A stretch of DNA of 64,000 nt from Micromonospora sp. WMMD1102 (GCF_029626265.1 NZ_JARUBN010000001.1:6265001-6329000); one strand, 5' to 3'. Numbered from the stretch's first letter, positions 33,436 through 42,166 are shown. Notes: a model not told the origin generated them from the letters alone. A program made the numbers and translations.

Positions 33436-34395
33436 ATGTCGCAGCGCACGCCAGACATCGACGTACCGGACCTGACCGGCAAGCTCGCGGTGGTCACCGG
33501 AGCCAACAGCGGGGTCGGGTTCGGCGTCAGCCACCGGCTCGCCCGGGCCGGCGCCGAGGTCATCCTCGCGGTACGCAACCAGGCCAAGGGCGACCGGGCG
33601 CTGGCCGAGATCCGTGCCGAGGTGCCCGGCGCGACGGTGAGCCTCCGGCACCTGGACCTGACCTCGCTGGCCAGCGTGGCGGCGCTCGGCGAACGCCTGG
33701 CCGGGGAGGGCCGCCCGATCGACGTCCTGGTCAACAACGCCGGGATCATGGGGCCGCCCCGTCGGGCACTCTCCGAGGACGGCTACGAACTCCAGTTCGC
33801 CGTCAACTATCTCGGGCACTTCGCGCTGACCGGTCGCCTGCTTCCGCTGCTGCGCGCCGCCGGAGCCGCCCGGGTGGTGTCGATCGGCAGCTTGATGAGC
33901 CGGTTCGGGCGGTTCGACTTCGACAACCTCCAGAGCCAGCGGAAATACCAGCCGGTGATCGCGTACGGGCTGTCCAAACTCGCCATGCTGGTCTTCGCCC
34001 GGGAACTCCAGCGACGCAGCACCGCCGGTGGGTGGGGCATCCTCAGCAACGCCGCGCATCCGGGCGCCACCATCACCAACCTCCAGGTGACCGGACCGAT
34101 GCACGGCGGCGGGTCGGTCCGGCTCAACCGGCTCTGGAACCGGCTGATCTACCTCGTACCCTGGGTGTGGCAGGAAATCCCGGCCGGCGCCCTGCCCGCG
34201 GTCCACGCCGCGACGAGCCCGGCCGCCGAGGGTGCCGCCTACTACGGCCCGGACGGCCTCGGCGGACTCCACGGCGGGCCGGCCCCGGCGAGGTTCCCCG
34301 CCCCTGCCCTGGACGACGCGGCCGCACTCCGGCTCTGGGAGGTTTCCGAACAGCTCAGCGACGTCCGCTATCCCGACCCGCAGCCGGTCACCTGA
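33436..34395 (+). CDS. short-chain dehydrogenase/reductase (retinol dehydrogenase-like)
   Basis: 319 residues. NAD(P) motif [53 protein letters not shown], Ser in VSIGSLMSR, and the catalytic Tyr-x-x-x-Lys in [17 protein letters not shown]. The SxxYxxxK order and long C-terminus fit oxidoreductases of the retinol/protochlorophyllide dehydrogenase-like group. ATG 33436 is chosen because the protein begins there; GATACT ends 6 bases upstream, so the transcript may be leaderless. It is 11 bases from the next gene. Confidence 0.88.
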   Translation: MSQRTPDIDVPDLTGKLAVVTGANSGVGFGVSHRLARAGAEVILAVRNQAKGDRALAEIRAEVPGATVSLRHLDLTSLASVAALGERLAGEGRPIDVLVNNAGIMGPPRRALSEDGYELQFAVNYLGHFALTGRLLPLLRAAGAARVVSIGSLMSRFGRFDFDNLQSQRKYQPVIAYGLSKLAMLVFARELQRRSTAGGWGILSNAAHPGATITNLQVTGPMHGGGSVRLNRLWNRLIYLVPWVWQEIPAGALPAVHAATSPAAEGAAYYGPDGLGGLHGGPAPARFPAPALDDAAALRLWEVSEQLSDVRYPDPQPVT

Positions 34396-34406
34396 GGGAG
34401 CGGGCC

Positions 34407-34949
34407 GTGACACCATCCGTGCGGCTGCGCCCGGTACGCGAGGACGACCTCCCGATGCTGCAACGCTTCCTGACCGAGCCGGGCCTGGTCGGACTGGACT
34501 GGACCGGCTTCCGCGACGCCCAGGAGCCGGTACGCCGGTTCGCCGCCGACGGCTACCTCGGCGCCGAGAGCAGCCGGCTGATCGTGGAGACCGGCTCGGC
34601 GACGGGGGATGACGGCCCCGATCCGACAGCCGCCGGTTTCGTCGGTTGGCAGGCCACCGGGTACGGCGTGGCGAAGTCCTGGGAGATCGGCATCGCGCTG
34701 CTGCCGCAGTGGCGCGGCCAGGGCATCGGCTGGCGGGCCCAGGCGCTGCTCTGCGACTACCTCTTCACGCACACTCCCGCCGAACGCATCCAGGCCGGCA
34801 CCCATCCGGAGAACACGGCCGAGCAGCGGGCGCTGGAGAAGGCCGGCTTCCGCCGCGAGGGCGTACTCCGTTCCGTCGAGTTCCGGGCCGGCCGGTGGCG
34901 GGACGGCTGGCTCTACAGCCGGCTCCGGAGCGATCCGGCGCCGTCGTGA
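34407..34949 (+). CDS. GNAT family N-acetyltransferase (RimJ/RimL-like)
   Basis: 180 residues: VRLRPVREDDLPMLQRFLTE, EIGIALLPQWRGQGIGWRAQ (acetyl-CoA loop RGQGIG), and EHTAEQ-type end HPENTAEQRALEKAGFRREG, then VLRSVEFRAGRWRDGWLYSR. The last segment is typical of RimJ/RimL-like acetyltransferases that act on proteins or antibiotics. GTG 34407 has GAGGGAGCGGG before it. It is co-directional with the SDR gene 11 bases upstream and probably in its operon. Confidence 0.85.
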   Translation: MTPSVRLRPVREDDLPMLQRFLTEPGLVGLDWTGFRDAQEPVRRFAADGYLGAESSRLIVETGSATGDDGPDPTAAGFVGWQATGYGVAKSWEIGIALLPQWRGQGIGWRAQALLCDYLFTHTPAERIQAGTHPENTAEQRALEKAGFRREGVLRSVEFRAGRWRDGWLYSRLRSDPAPS

Positions 34950-34993
34950 AACCCGGCGGCGCGGTAACCGGACCGGTTGCTAGGCTCCGCTCC

Positions 34994-35081
34994 ATGAGTT
35001 TCTTCTTCCTCGCCTGACGCGACCGCTGGCGGGTTGCGGACAACCCCTCGCCAGCGATGCGGGGCGGCGTCGCGTCGCCCC
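34994..35081 (+). promoter_or_regulatory. Phe-rich leader peptide with attenuator-like hairpins
   Basis: ATG 34994 to TGA 35017 codes for MSFFFLA, with three consecutive TTC codons. Six bases later a hairpin forms: CGCTGGCG (35024-35031) with CGCCAGCG (35049-35056), extended inside by GGTT/AACC. A second, GGGGCGGCG-tcg-CGTCGCCCC (35061-35081), follows. This is the layout of amino-acid attenuation leaders controlled by charged tRNA-Phe. The downstream gene is a methyltransferase, not a Phe gene, so the leader may be recruited or left from a rearrangement. Confidence 0.55.
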
Positions 35082-35174
35082 GAGTCGCGACGTGGGAGAA
35101 GATCGGATGATCTTTCGGTTGCCGGCGCGTACTCGCGCCGGGGCCACACCGCGTCCTGGCACCGTCGTCACGTC

Positions 35175-36299
35175 GTGACGGCCGCGCGCCTGGTGGCGCG
35201 GACGGTGCGGGGCATCGAGCCGGTGGTGGCCGACGAGATAGCAACACTTCACCTGGGCCGGGTCAGTGCGGTCGCACATCGCGAGGTGTGGTTCGACCGC
35301 GTCGATCCCGGGCCGGAAGTACTGGATCTGCGCTGTGCCGACGACGTCTTCCTGGTCGGCACGGTGGTGTACGGGATCGGTCGCAGCCGGGCCGACCTGC
35401 GGATGCTGAGCAAGGCCGCGTCGGCGCTGCCGCTGCGGGAGTTGCTGACCCAGTGGCGCCGCTGCGGCGGCGCTGCCCAACACCCGACCCCCGGCAGCAC
35501 CAGAAACGACCGCCGGCCGCCCCGGTCGCATCGGTCGGCACCGCTGTCCGGGGTCGACGTCTCCGCGTCGTTCCTGGGACGGCGCAACTTCACCCGGTTC
35601 GATCTGGAGGACGCGGTCGGCGAGCCGATCGCCGCCGCGCTCGGGCTGCCGCACCACAGCCGGCGGGGCGGGATCGCGCCACCGCCGGGCGGACTCTCCT
35701 GGCGGGTCACCCTCGTCGACGACCGGGCGCTGGTGGCGCTGCGGATCGCGGATCGGCCGCTGCACCGCCGCGCGTACCGTCGGATGTCCCGGCCGGGCAG
35801 CCTGCACCCGCCGGTCGCCGCCGCGCTGGTCCGGGTCGCCGGAGCACGTGACGGCGACTGCCTCCTCGATCCCTGCTGCGGCGCCGGGACGATACCGGTC
35901 GAGGCGGCCCTCGCCGGTCGAGGCTTGTCCATCATGGGCGGTGACATCGACCGGGCCGTTGTCGCGATCGCCGCCGGCAACGGCGGGGACGCACCGGTCG
36001 GCTGGGTGGTCGCGGATGCCGGCCGGATCCCGCTGCCAGACGGCGCCGTCGACCTGGTGGTCACCAACCCGCCATGGGACCGGCAGGTGCCGTTCGCCGG
36101 CGTCCTGGCCGGGCAGCAGCGGCGGTTCTGGACAGAGCTGCGCCGGGTACTCCGCCCAGCCGGCCGCGCGGTGCTGTTGCTTTCCGATATGGACGGCCAG
36201 TTACCCGATGCGGAAACGACCGGACTAACCCTGCGCCACCGGTACCCGATCAGCCTCTCCGGCACCCACCCGGAGATCGCCCTCCTGCGGGCTCGGTAG
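35175..36299 (+). CDS. THUMP/TRM14-like RNA methyltransferase
   Basis: 374 residues from GTG 35175. Residues 1-175 resemble a ferredoxin/THUMP-like substrate domain (TVRGIEPVVADEIATLHLGR; FTRFDLEDAVGEPIAAALGL). The SAM domain has LLDPCCGAGTIPVEAALAGR (motif I), GGDIDRAV (II), and the catalytic NPPW in LVVTNPPWDRQVPF. NPPW with an N-terminal THUMP suggests N2-guanine or N6-adenine methylation of tRNA or rRNA (Trm14/RlmL group). Contains a TTA codon (GGC-CAG-TTA-CCC). It lies behind a Phe-rich leader region, and a hairpin of family A follows its stop. Confidence 0.78.
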   Translation: MTAARLVARTVRGIEPVVADEIATLHLGRVSAVAHREVWFDRVDPGPEVLDLRCADDVFLVGTVVYGIGRSRADLRMLSKAASALPLRELLTQWRRCGGAAQHPTPGSTRNDRRPPRSHRSAPLSGVDVSASFLGRRNFTRFDLEDAVGEPIAAALGLPHHSRRGGIAPPPGGLSWRVTLVDDRALVALRIADRPLHRRAYRRMSRPGSLHPPVAAALVRVAGARDGDCLLDPCCGAGTIPVEAALAGRGLSIMGGDIDRAVVAIAAGNGGDAPVGWVVADAGRIPLPDGAVDLVVTNPPWDRQVPFAGVLAGQQRRFWTELRRVLRPAGRAVLLLSDMDGQLPDAETTGLTLRHRYPISLSGTHPEIALLRAR

Positions 36300-36316
36300 C
36301 CGTGGGGGAACGCTAG

Positions 36317-36366
36317 TTCCGGGAAAGAGTGGCTTTCGCACGCTGCGAAGCCACTCTTTCCCGGAA
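36317..36366. terminator. family A hairpin, copy 1
   Basis: TTCCGGGAAAGAGTGGCTTT… (36317-36340) pairs with TGCGAAGCCACTCTTTCCCG… (36344-36366), one bulged T, 3-base loop. It lies between the convergent methyltransferase and LuxR genes. The same TTCCGGGAAAGAGT core recurs in two more hairpins at 41030-41098 (one mismatch in its right arm) and 42104-42154. Confidence 0.8.
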
Positions 36367-36404
36367 GTTGTGCGCCGGCCGACTTCCCGCGTTCGCGAGC
36401 CGAG

Positions 36405-39314
36405 TTATCGCCCCGGCCGAACCAGTCCGTCGACGCCTCCGCCCGTCGGGGCGAGTCCGAGTTCGCGGAGCACGGTCGCCCCGCGCTCGGCATCGGCGCC
36501 GCCGGCCAGCAGCAGGGTCCGGCCGGACTGGTAGCGGCAACCCGCCACCTCGAAGGCAGCTGCCGTGCCGAGCAGCGCCGCCCGGTCGCCGTCCAGCAGG
36601 GCTTCGGCCCGTGCCACCATGGCATCGGCCACCGGATTGCCGGCCACGATGGTCCGGGCCTCGGCCAGGCGGTCGCGAGCCTCCGGGCTTCCGGCGAGTA
36701 CGGCGGCCTCGGCGCGCAGTGCGACGTACCAGTGGAGCCAGATCCAGGTGACCCACTTCCACACCTCACCGGGCTCGGGTGCCACCCGCTCCAGCGCCTC
36801 CGGCGCCCGCCCCTGGTGCAGCAGGAGCATCGCGTCGAAGACCGCCCCGTAGCCGTAGGTACGCCCGCCCGCCGAGGTGCCGAGCTGATCCTGGATCTCC
36901 TGCCATTCGCCCCTCGCCTCCTGGTCGTCACGCAGGCCGTGGATCATCGCCACCCCGGCGGCGGCCGGACCGAGCCCCGGCTGGGCCGGACTGCCCGACC
37001 GCCGCCACCCGTCGAGGAACCGGACACTGCCGGTCAGCACCTCGGTGGCATTGCCGGCCATTGCCTCCACCATCAGCAACCGGTACGTGGCGAGGTGCCC
37101 GACCTCGGCCAGCGCCGGATGGCCGGCCAGTTGCCGCGCCCACCGCCGGGCGCCCGGCACGTCCCCGGCGCCGAGGCCCGTCTCGGTGACCATGCCGAGT
37201 GCGTCGATCAGCTCGTGGGTGCCAGCCGGGGTATCCGGAGTGGCGGTCAGCAGCATGATCCGGCGCTGCGCGGTGGCCGCGACCGCCAGGTTGTCACCGG
37301 CCCAGCTGTGCGCGGCGGTGAGTGCGTCGAGTGCGGCCGACTCGGCGAGGTGGTCGCCGGTCCGGCGGGCGAGTTCGACCGCCCGCTCGGCGCGCGCGAT
37401 CGTCTCCGGTACGGCGTTGTCCGGCGGACCCTGGGCGGCACCGAACGCGTCGGAGAGCACCCCCGCCTCGGCCAGCGCCACCGCAGCCTGCGCGGCCGGG
37501 TCGTCGCCGGCCAGCTCCCGCGCCTCGGTGAGCAGCGCGAGCGCCTCCGCCGGGGACGGGATCCGCACGAACTTGCTCGAGAACCGGTAAGCGGTGGTGG
37601 CGGCGGTCGCCAGATCACCGGCGGCGCCAGCGGTGTCACCGGCCCGTCGGGCGGCGTCGGCGGCAGCGCGCCGCAGCCGGTACATGTCGTCACCGATCGT
37701 CCGGCAGCCGGCCACGGCCGCGGCCTGCCGGTACATCGAGGCGGTGAGCGCAGGATCGTCGGCGAGTACGGCCGCCTGCTCGTAGCGCTGCTGGGACTCG
37801 GCGGTCAGGTGACGGGTGAAGGTCAGCTCCGCCAGGAGACCGGCGAGCCGGCAGGCTTCCGCGCGCTGCTCTGCCCGGTCGGCCGCCCAGGCGAGGGCGG
37901 CACGGAGGTCGTCGGCCATCGCGTCGAAGCGGACCCGCCAGTCCGCTCCCGTCTCGGTCAGGCCAGCGGCCTGCGCCAGGCACCAGCGAAGGTGCCGAGA
38001 CCGGGCGTCGACCAGCTCACCGGCCTCGGTGAGCCGCTCGGTCCCGTACTGGCGGATGGTTTCCAGCGCCCGGTACCGGGTGCCGCTCGGGGAGGCCGTC
38101 ACCACCAGCAGGCTCTGTTCGGCGAGCCGGGCCAGTCCCTCGGCGACCAGACCTTCCTCGAACCCGGCGACCTCCGCCGCGCCCTCGAACCCGGCGACCT
38201 CGGCTCCGGTGACCTCGGCCGCCGCGTGCTCGAAGCCGGTGACCTCGGCCGCCGCGTGCTCGAAGCCGGTGACCTCGGCCGCCGCCTGCGCGCTGAATGG
38301 TGCCACGAACACCGACACCCGGCGCAGCAGCGCCCGGTCGGCCGGCTCCAGCAGGGTGTGGCTCCAGTCCAGTACCGCTCGCACCGATCGGTGCCGCTCA
38401 TCGGCCCGGGATCCGCCGGTCAGCATCCGGAGCGGATGGGACAGCGCGGCGGTGATGCCGTCCAGCCCGAGCGTGGGATACCGAGCGGCGGTCAGCTCGA
38501 TCGCCAGCGCCATGCCGTCCAGCCGCTCGCAGATCGAGGCGACCTGCTCGCGCAGCGGCGGATCCAGCGGCCAACCTACCGCCGCCGCCCGCTCCATGAA
38601 CAACGCGACCGCGTCCGACTCACCGTCGGCGGCCAGCGACAGCGGCGGCACCTGGTACACCCGCTCGAACGGCACCATCAGCCGGGCCCGGCTGGTCGCC
38701 AGTACCGTCACTGCGGGGCACGCTGCCAACAGCCGCTCGAGCAGCGGCGCCACCCCGTCCAGTACGTGCTCGCAGTTGTCCAGCACCAGCAACGCGTGAT
38801 GGTCGGCCAGCGCCGCGACCACGGACTCCGTCATGTCGCGTCCGGGCTGCTCGCCGAGGCCGAGCGCCCCGGCGACGGCAGTCGCGATCATGCCTCGGTC
38901 GGCGACCGGGACCAGGTCGGCGAACCACACCCCGTCGGGGTACTCGCCGGCAGCTTCCGCGGCCACCGCCAGCGCGAGCCGGGTCTTGCCCACGCCACCG
39001 GGGCCGACCGCCGTCACCTGACGGTGATCCTTGATCAGCTCGGTCAGCTCGGTCCGCTCGCGCACCCGGCCGACGAACGAGGTCAGCGGGGCCGGCAGGA
39101 CCGGTACCGGCTGAGCCGGGCCGGAGACGGCCAGCTCAGGCACCCGCTGGGCAAGCGCACGCCGATCCGAGACCCCCAGCTTGCGCAGCAGCGAGGAGAC
39201 GTGGGTCTCCACGGTACGCACCGAGATGAACAGCCGTGCCCCGATCTCGGCGTTGCTGAGGTGCTCTCCGACCAACGCGAGCACGTCGGCTTCCCGAGGC
39301 GAGATGTCAACCAT
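36405..39314 (-). CDS. LuxR-type regulator with NB-ARC/AAA ATPase domain
   Basis: 969 residues. Unusually the LuxR helix-turn-helix is N-terminal: ISPREADVLALVGEHLSNAE, IGARLFISVRTVETHVSSLL. An STAND ATPase follows with Walker A AVGPGGVGKTRLAL (about 102-115) and Walker B HHALLVLDNCEHVLDG; the C-terminal half is helical TPR-like. Such proteins are signal-responsive activators. Residues ~345-385 contain a decapeptide repeat (AEVTGFEHAA) made by a perfect 30-bp tandem repeat. Divergent from two VOC genes, 154 bases apart, which may be its targets. Confidence 0.88.
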   Translation of the reverse strand: MVDISPREADVLALVGEHLSNAEIGARLFISVRTVETHVSSLLRKLGVSDRRALAQRVPELAVSGPAQPVPVLPAPLTSFVGRVRERTELTELIKDHRQVTAVGPGGVGKTRLALAVAAEAAGEYPDGVWFADLVPVADRGMIATAVAGALGLGEQPGRDMTESVVAALADHHALLVLDNCEHVLDGVAPLLERLLAACPAVTVLATSRARLMVPFERVYQVPPLSLAADGESDAVALFMERAAAVGWPLDPPLREQVASICERLDGMALAIELTAARYPTLGLDGITAALSHPLRMLTGGSRADERHRSVRAVLDWSHTLLEPADRALLRRVSVFVAPFSAQAAAEVTGFEHAAAEVTGFEHAAAEVTGAEVAGFEGAAEVAGFEEGLVAEGLARLAEQSLLVVTASPSGTRYRALETIRQYGTERLTEAGELVDARSRHLRWCLAQAAGLTETGADWRVRFDAMADDLRAALAWAADRAEQRAEACRLAGLLAELTFTRHLTAESQQRYEQAAVLADDPALTASMYRQAAAVAGCRTIGDDMYRLRRAAADAARRAGDTAGAAGDLATAATTAYRFSSKFVRIPSPAEALALLTEARELAGDDPAAQAAVALAEAGVLSDAFGAAQGPPDNAVPETIARAERAVELARRTGDHLAESAALDALTAAHSWAGDNLAVAATAQRRIMLLTATPDTPAGTHELIDALGMVTETGLGAGDVPGARRWARQLAGHPALAEVGHLATYRLLMVEAMAGNATEVLTGSVRFLDGWRRSGSPAQPGLGPAAAGVAMIHGLRDDQEARGEWQEIQDQLGTSAGGRTYGYGAVFDAMLLLHQGRAPEALERVAPEPGEVWKWVTWIWLHWYVALRAEAAVLAGSPEARDRLAEARTIVAGNPVADAMVARAEALLDGDRAALLGTAAAFEVAGCRYQSGRTLLLAGGADAERGATVLRELGLAPTGGGVDGLVRPGR
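38221..38280. repeat. perfect 30-bp tandem repeat inside the LuxR gene
   Basis: Two identical 30-bp units (38221-38250 and 38251-38280) flanked by degenerate relatives at 38161-38220. Translated on the minus strand they give AEVTGFEHAA repeated, then variants EVTGAEVAGFEGAAEVAGFE. The unit is a multiple of three, so copy changes are tolerated. Confidence 0.92.
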
Positions 39315-39468
39315 TGCCCCATTCTGTCAGCCCCTCCGTGGGCCGATTCCCCGTGGCCGCTCCGTGGCCAGCACGGATCCGCACCGGACGGGCCGGCGGA
39401 GATGCTGTCTGCGTACCCGGAAAGACCGGGCCGACGGCGGCCCGCAACCAGCGATCGAAGGAGTGACC

Positions 39469-39822
39469 ATGGCCGGTTCTGCCACCCAGGGAATCAAGAC
39501 CGTGCTGCATCCGGTGTCGGACCTGGCGAAGGCCAGGACGGTGTACGCGGCCCTGCTCGGCGTACCGCCGACAACTGACTCGTCCTACTATGTCGGCTTT
39601 GACACCGAGGGTCAGCACATCGGGCTGGTGCCAGGCGGGGGACCACAGGGCATGACCTCGCCGGTCGCCTACTGGCACGTACCGGACATCGCGGCGAAGC
39701 TCGCCGAACTGACCGCCGCCGGTGCCACCGTGACCGAGCCCGCGCACGAGGTCGGTGGGGGCCGCACCGTCGCCACCGTCAGCGACCCGGACGGCAACGT
39801 CCTGGGACTGATCCAGGACTGA
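39469..39822 (+). CDS. glyoxalase/VOC superfamily protein
   Basis: 117 residues: TVLHPVSDLAKARTVYAALL, YVGFDTEGQHIGLVPGGGPQ, VAYWHVPDIAAKLAELTAAG and a closing VATVSDPDGNVLGLIQD. The last motif is the usual C-terminal VOC signature. Single VOC module of about 115 residues; these act as dimers with a metal at the interface, or as antibiotic-binding proteins. ATG 39469 has GAAGGAG before it. First of three co-directional genes (VOC, VOC, DUF1801). Confidence 0.85.
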   Translation: MAGSATQGIKTVLHPVSDLAKARTVYAALLGVPPTTDSSYYVGFDTEGQHIGLVPGGGPQGMTSPVAYWHVPDIAAKLAELTAAGATVTEPAHEVGGGRTVATVSDPDGNVLGLIQD

Positions 39823-39866
39823 CCTTCTTCCCCCACCCCATCCGACAATCACGGAAAGGCCCTGCC

Positions 39867-40499
39867 ATGCCCTCGATCGACTTTGTCACCCTAGAAGTGT
39901 CGTCCGAGCCCACCGCCGCCAGCACCTTCTACGCCGAGGCCTTCGACCTGGGCGCCCGAGTACGGGTACGCGGCTCGCAGGCACCCACGACCGGCTTCCG
40001 CGGGTTCGCCGTGTCGCTCGTGGTATCCCAGCCGAGCATTGTGGACAGTTACTTCGACGCCGCCCTCGAACGCGGAGCGACCGCATTGAAGCCGGCCGCG
40101 AAGAGTTTCTGGGGCTACGGCGGGGTGCTCCAGGACCCGTACGGCACGATCTGGAAGATCGCGTCATCGTCGAAGAAGAACACCGGACCGGCGCGCCGAC
40201 ACGTCGACGACATCGTCCTGCTGCTGGGCGTGGCCGACGTCGCCGCGACCAAGCGGTACTACGTCGAACGCGGCCTGCCCGTGGCCAAGAGCTTCGGTCG
40301 CAAGTACGTCGAGTTCGCCACCTCGGGGATCAAGCTGGCCCTCTACGGCCGCCGTGCCGCCGCCAAGGACGCGGGTGTCTCTTCCGACGGCACCGGATCA
40401 CACCGGCTCGTCATCGGCGGCAACGCCGGCGCCTTCGCCGACCCGGACGGCTTCCAGTGGGAGACCGCCTCCGCTGTCGTCCCCGCCTCGTCCGAGTAG
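39867..40499 (+). CDS. glyoxalase/VOC protein with two modules
   Basis: 210 residues. Two VOC halves: residues 1-100 (VTLEVSSEPTAASTFYAEAF … GYGGVLQDPYGTIWKIASSS) and 110-205 (DIVLLLGVADVAATKRYYVE … GNAGAFADPDGFQWETASAV). Typical for bleomycin-resistance/dioxygenase-superfamily proteins of unknown substrate. It follows the single-module VOC gene by 44 bases and precedes the DUF1801 gene by 60; probably one operon opposite the LuxR regulator. Confidence 0.85.
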   Translation: MPSIDFVTLEVSSEPTAASTFYAEAFDLGARVRVRGSQAPTTGFRGFAVSLVVSQPSIVDSYFDAALERGATALKPAAKSFWGYGGVLQDPYGTIWKIASSSKKNTGPARRHVDDIVLLLGVADVAATKRYYVERGLPVAKSFGRKYVEFATSGIKLALYGRRAAAKDAGVSSDGTGSHRLVIGGNAGAFADPDGFQWETASAVVPASSE

Positions 40500-40559
40500 T
40501 AGGGCGGGGCCAACCCGGCCACCTCCGGCCCCCGTACCGCACGTTGGGAGATGTCAGGC

Positions 40560-41015
40560 ATGAGCAACAGCGACAACAGCAGTTACCAGGGTTTCAGCGC
40601 CGAAGAGCGTGCCGCGATGAAGGAACACGCCCAGGAGCAGAAGAAGGCGGCAGCACGCCGTGGCTCGCGGGCGGACAAGGCGGCGGAGGCGGAGCGGGAC
40701 GTACTCGCGAAGATCGCCGAGATGCAGGATTCGGACCGGATCATGGCCGAACGCATCCATGAGGTGGTCACCGCCAGCGCCCCCGCGCTCGCCTCGAAGC
40801 TCTGGTACGGGATGCCCGCCTACACCCTCGACGGCAAGATCATCTGCCACTTCCAGCCCGCCGCCAAGTTCAAGACGCGCTACGCCACGCTCGGCTTCAG
40901 CGATCACGCCAACCTGGACGAGGACGCGATCTGGCCCACCGCCTTCGCCATCGCCACGCTCACCCCCGAGGTGGAGGCCCACCTCACCGCCCTCGTGCAA
41001 CGCGCCACCACCTGA
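40560..41015 (+). CDS. DUF1801 (YdhG-like) protein
   Basis: 151 residues. A charged helical start (YQGFSAEERAAMKEHAQEQK) leads to the DUF1801 fold: VTASAPALASKLWYGMPAYT, KIICHFQPAAKFKTRYATLG, FSDHANLDEDAIWPTAFAIA. CyaY/YdhG-like proteins have been proposed to bind iron; evidence is thin. ATG 40560 (MSNSDN) is preferred over 40551 because GGGAG lies about 10 bases before it and only one base before 40551. A family A hairpin follows its stop. Confidence 0.8.
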   Translation: MSNSDNSSYQGFSAEERAAMKEHAQEQKKAAARRGSRADKAAEAERDVLAKIAEMQDSDRIMAERIHEVVTASAPALASKLWYGMPAYTLDGKIICHFQPAAKFKTRYATLGFSDHANLDEDAIWPTAFAIATLTPEVEAHLTALVQRATT

Positions 41016-41029
41016 CGCGGGGGGTGGGG

Positions 41030-41098
41030 GCCCACAGTTTCCGGGAAAGAGTGGCCTCAAGCCCGTCGAGTAGCCACTCTTTCCCAGAAACTGTGGGC
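41030..41098. terminator. family A hairpin, copy 2
   Basis: GCCCACAGTTTCCGGGAAAG continues with AGTGGC (41030-41055) and pairs with 41073-41098 in 25 of 26 positions; 17-base loop. It lies between the convergent DUF1801 and DUF559 genes and can end both. The inner core is shared with copies 1 and 3. Confidence 0.85.
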
Positions 41099-41106
41099 AG
41101 CCCCCC

Positions 41107-42006
41107 TCAGCGAGCGCGACGGAGTCGGAAGGCGGCACGGAGGTCGCGGACGATGCCGTCGAGGTCGGTGGTTAGGCGGTGGGCGGTTACGTGCAACACC
41201 AGCCAGCCGGTGATGGTTATCCGGTTGAGGCGTTGGCGGTCGCGGTGGAACGGGGCTCGGTCGTTGTGCCAGAGACCGTCGTACTCGACCGCGATCCGGA
41301 CCTCCGGCCAGGCCAGGTCGACCCGGGCCACGAAGCCGCCCCGGTCCCGGATTACGTACTGGGTCTCCGGCCGGGGCAGCCCGGCGAGGACCAGCCGGAC
41401 CCGGAGCCGGGACTCCTGCGGGGACTCACTACCGGGATCGGCCAGCTCGACGGCGCGTTGCAGCAGCCGCCACCCCCGGGCACGAGCCCGGCTCAGGGCA
41501 TAGCTTCGCAGTTCCGGTACGGTGACGATCCGCCCGGCGAGGAACTGGTCGACCAGCGTGACGGCCTCGACCAGATCGAGCCAGCAGGCCAGGTCCCAGC
41601 AGGTGCGCCCGGGGATCGTCACGGGAATTCCCCGCCGGGACCGGACGTCGCCGGGGGTCAGAGTCCCGGTGTGCACCCGGAGCCCGGCCATCGGACCGAG
41701 TCGGGTACCAGCCGGCACCAGCACCTCGACCGGTGCGTCCGGCTCGGTGAGGTTCGTGACGCCGTACAGCACGGCGGCCGAACGTCCGGCGATCGCCGCA
41801 CCCGGGGGTAGCAGCCACCGCGCGACGACAGCGCAGCGGGTGTGGTGCGGCACGGCCAGCTCGGCGTCCGCGTAGATGCCCCGGAACAGCGGGCGCCACG
41901 CGGAACTGCGGAGGTCGTTCTTCGTCAACAGGCCACGGGCGACTGCCCAGGAACCCCGGAAGATGCGCCCGCGCAGTTCCGGCGGGCGTCGAGCCAGTCT
42001 GGACAT
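41107..42006 (-). CDS. AbiEi/DUF559-type protein with endonuclease-like C-terminus
   Basis: 299 residues. The N-terminal half (AVARGLLTKNDLRSSAWRPL, FRGIYADAEL) resembles the winged-helix AbiEi-type domain. The C-terminal part has RVDLAWPEVRIAVEYDGLWH, then HRDRQRLNRITITGWLVLHV, the Vsr/DUF559 PD-(D/E)xK pattern with Asp, Glu-Tyr-Asp and a downstream basic helix. Very common in actinobacteria; proposed roles (repair, defence) are unproven. ATG 42006 is chosen. It is flanked on both sides by family A hairpins. Confidence 0.78.
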   Translation of the reverse strand: MSRLARRPPELRGRIFRGSWAVARGLLTKNDLRSSAWRPLFRGIYADAELAVPHHTRCAVVARWLLPPGAAIAGRSAAVLYGVTNLTEPDAPVEVLVPAGTRLGPMAGLRVHTGTLTPGDVRSRRGIPVTIPGRTCWDLACWLDLVEAVTLVDQFLAGRIVTVPELRSYALSRARARGWRLLQRAVELADPGSESPQESRLRVRLVLAGLPRPETQYVIRDRGGFVARVDLAWPEVRIAVEYDGLWHNDRAPFHRDRQRLNRITITGWLVLHVTAHRLTTDLDGIVRDLRAAFRLRRAR

Positions 42007-42103
42007 CCCGCCACGCTGTCCCCACCCCCACGGATCCGCGCCGCCCCCGTTGCGCGCCCTGTGCATAACCCCCACTCCTGTGGACAAGGGGGCTCCCACC
42101 AAG

Positions 42104-42154
42104 TTCCGGGAAAGAGTCCTCTTCGCCAGGGGCGGAGGGGACTCTTTCCCGGAA
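42104..42154. terminator. family A hairpin, copy 3
   Basis: TTCCGGGAAAGAGTCC (42104-42119) and GGACTCTTTCCCGGAA (42139-42154), perfect 16 bp, 19-base loop. It follows the stop of the minus-strand ppx gene (42167) and precedes the DUF559 gene, in terminator position. Confidence 0.85.
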
Positions 42155-42166
42155 TCAGCGGCTTGC

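Noticed and set aside
38161..38290. Repeats considered as a CRISPR-like array
   Set aside because: The units are contiguous, without spacers, and lie in frame inside a gene.
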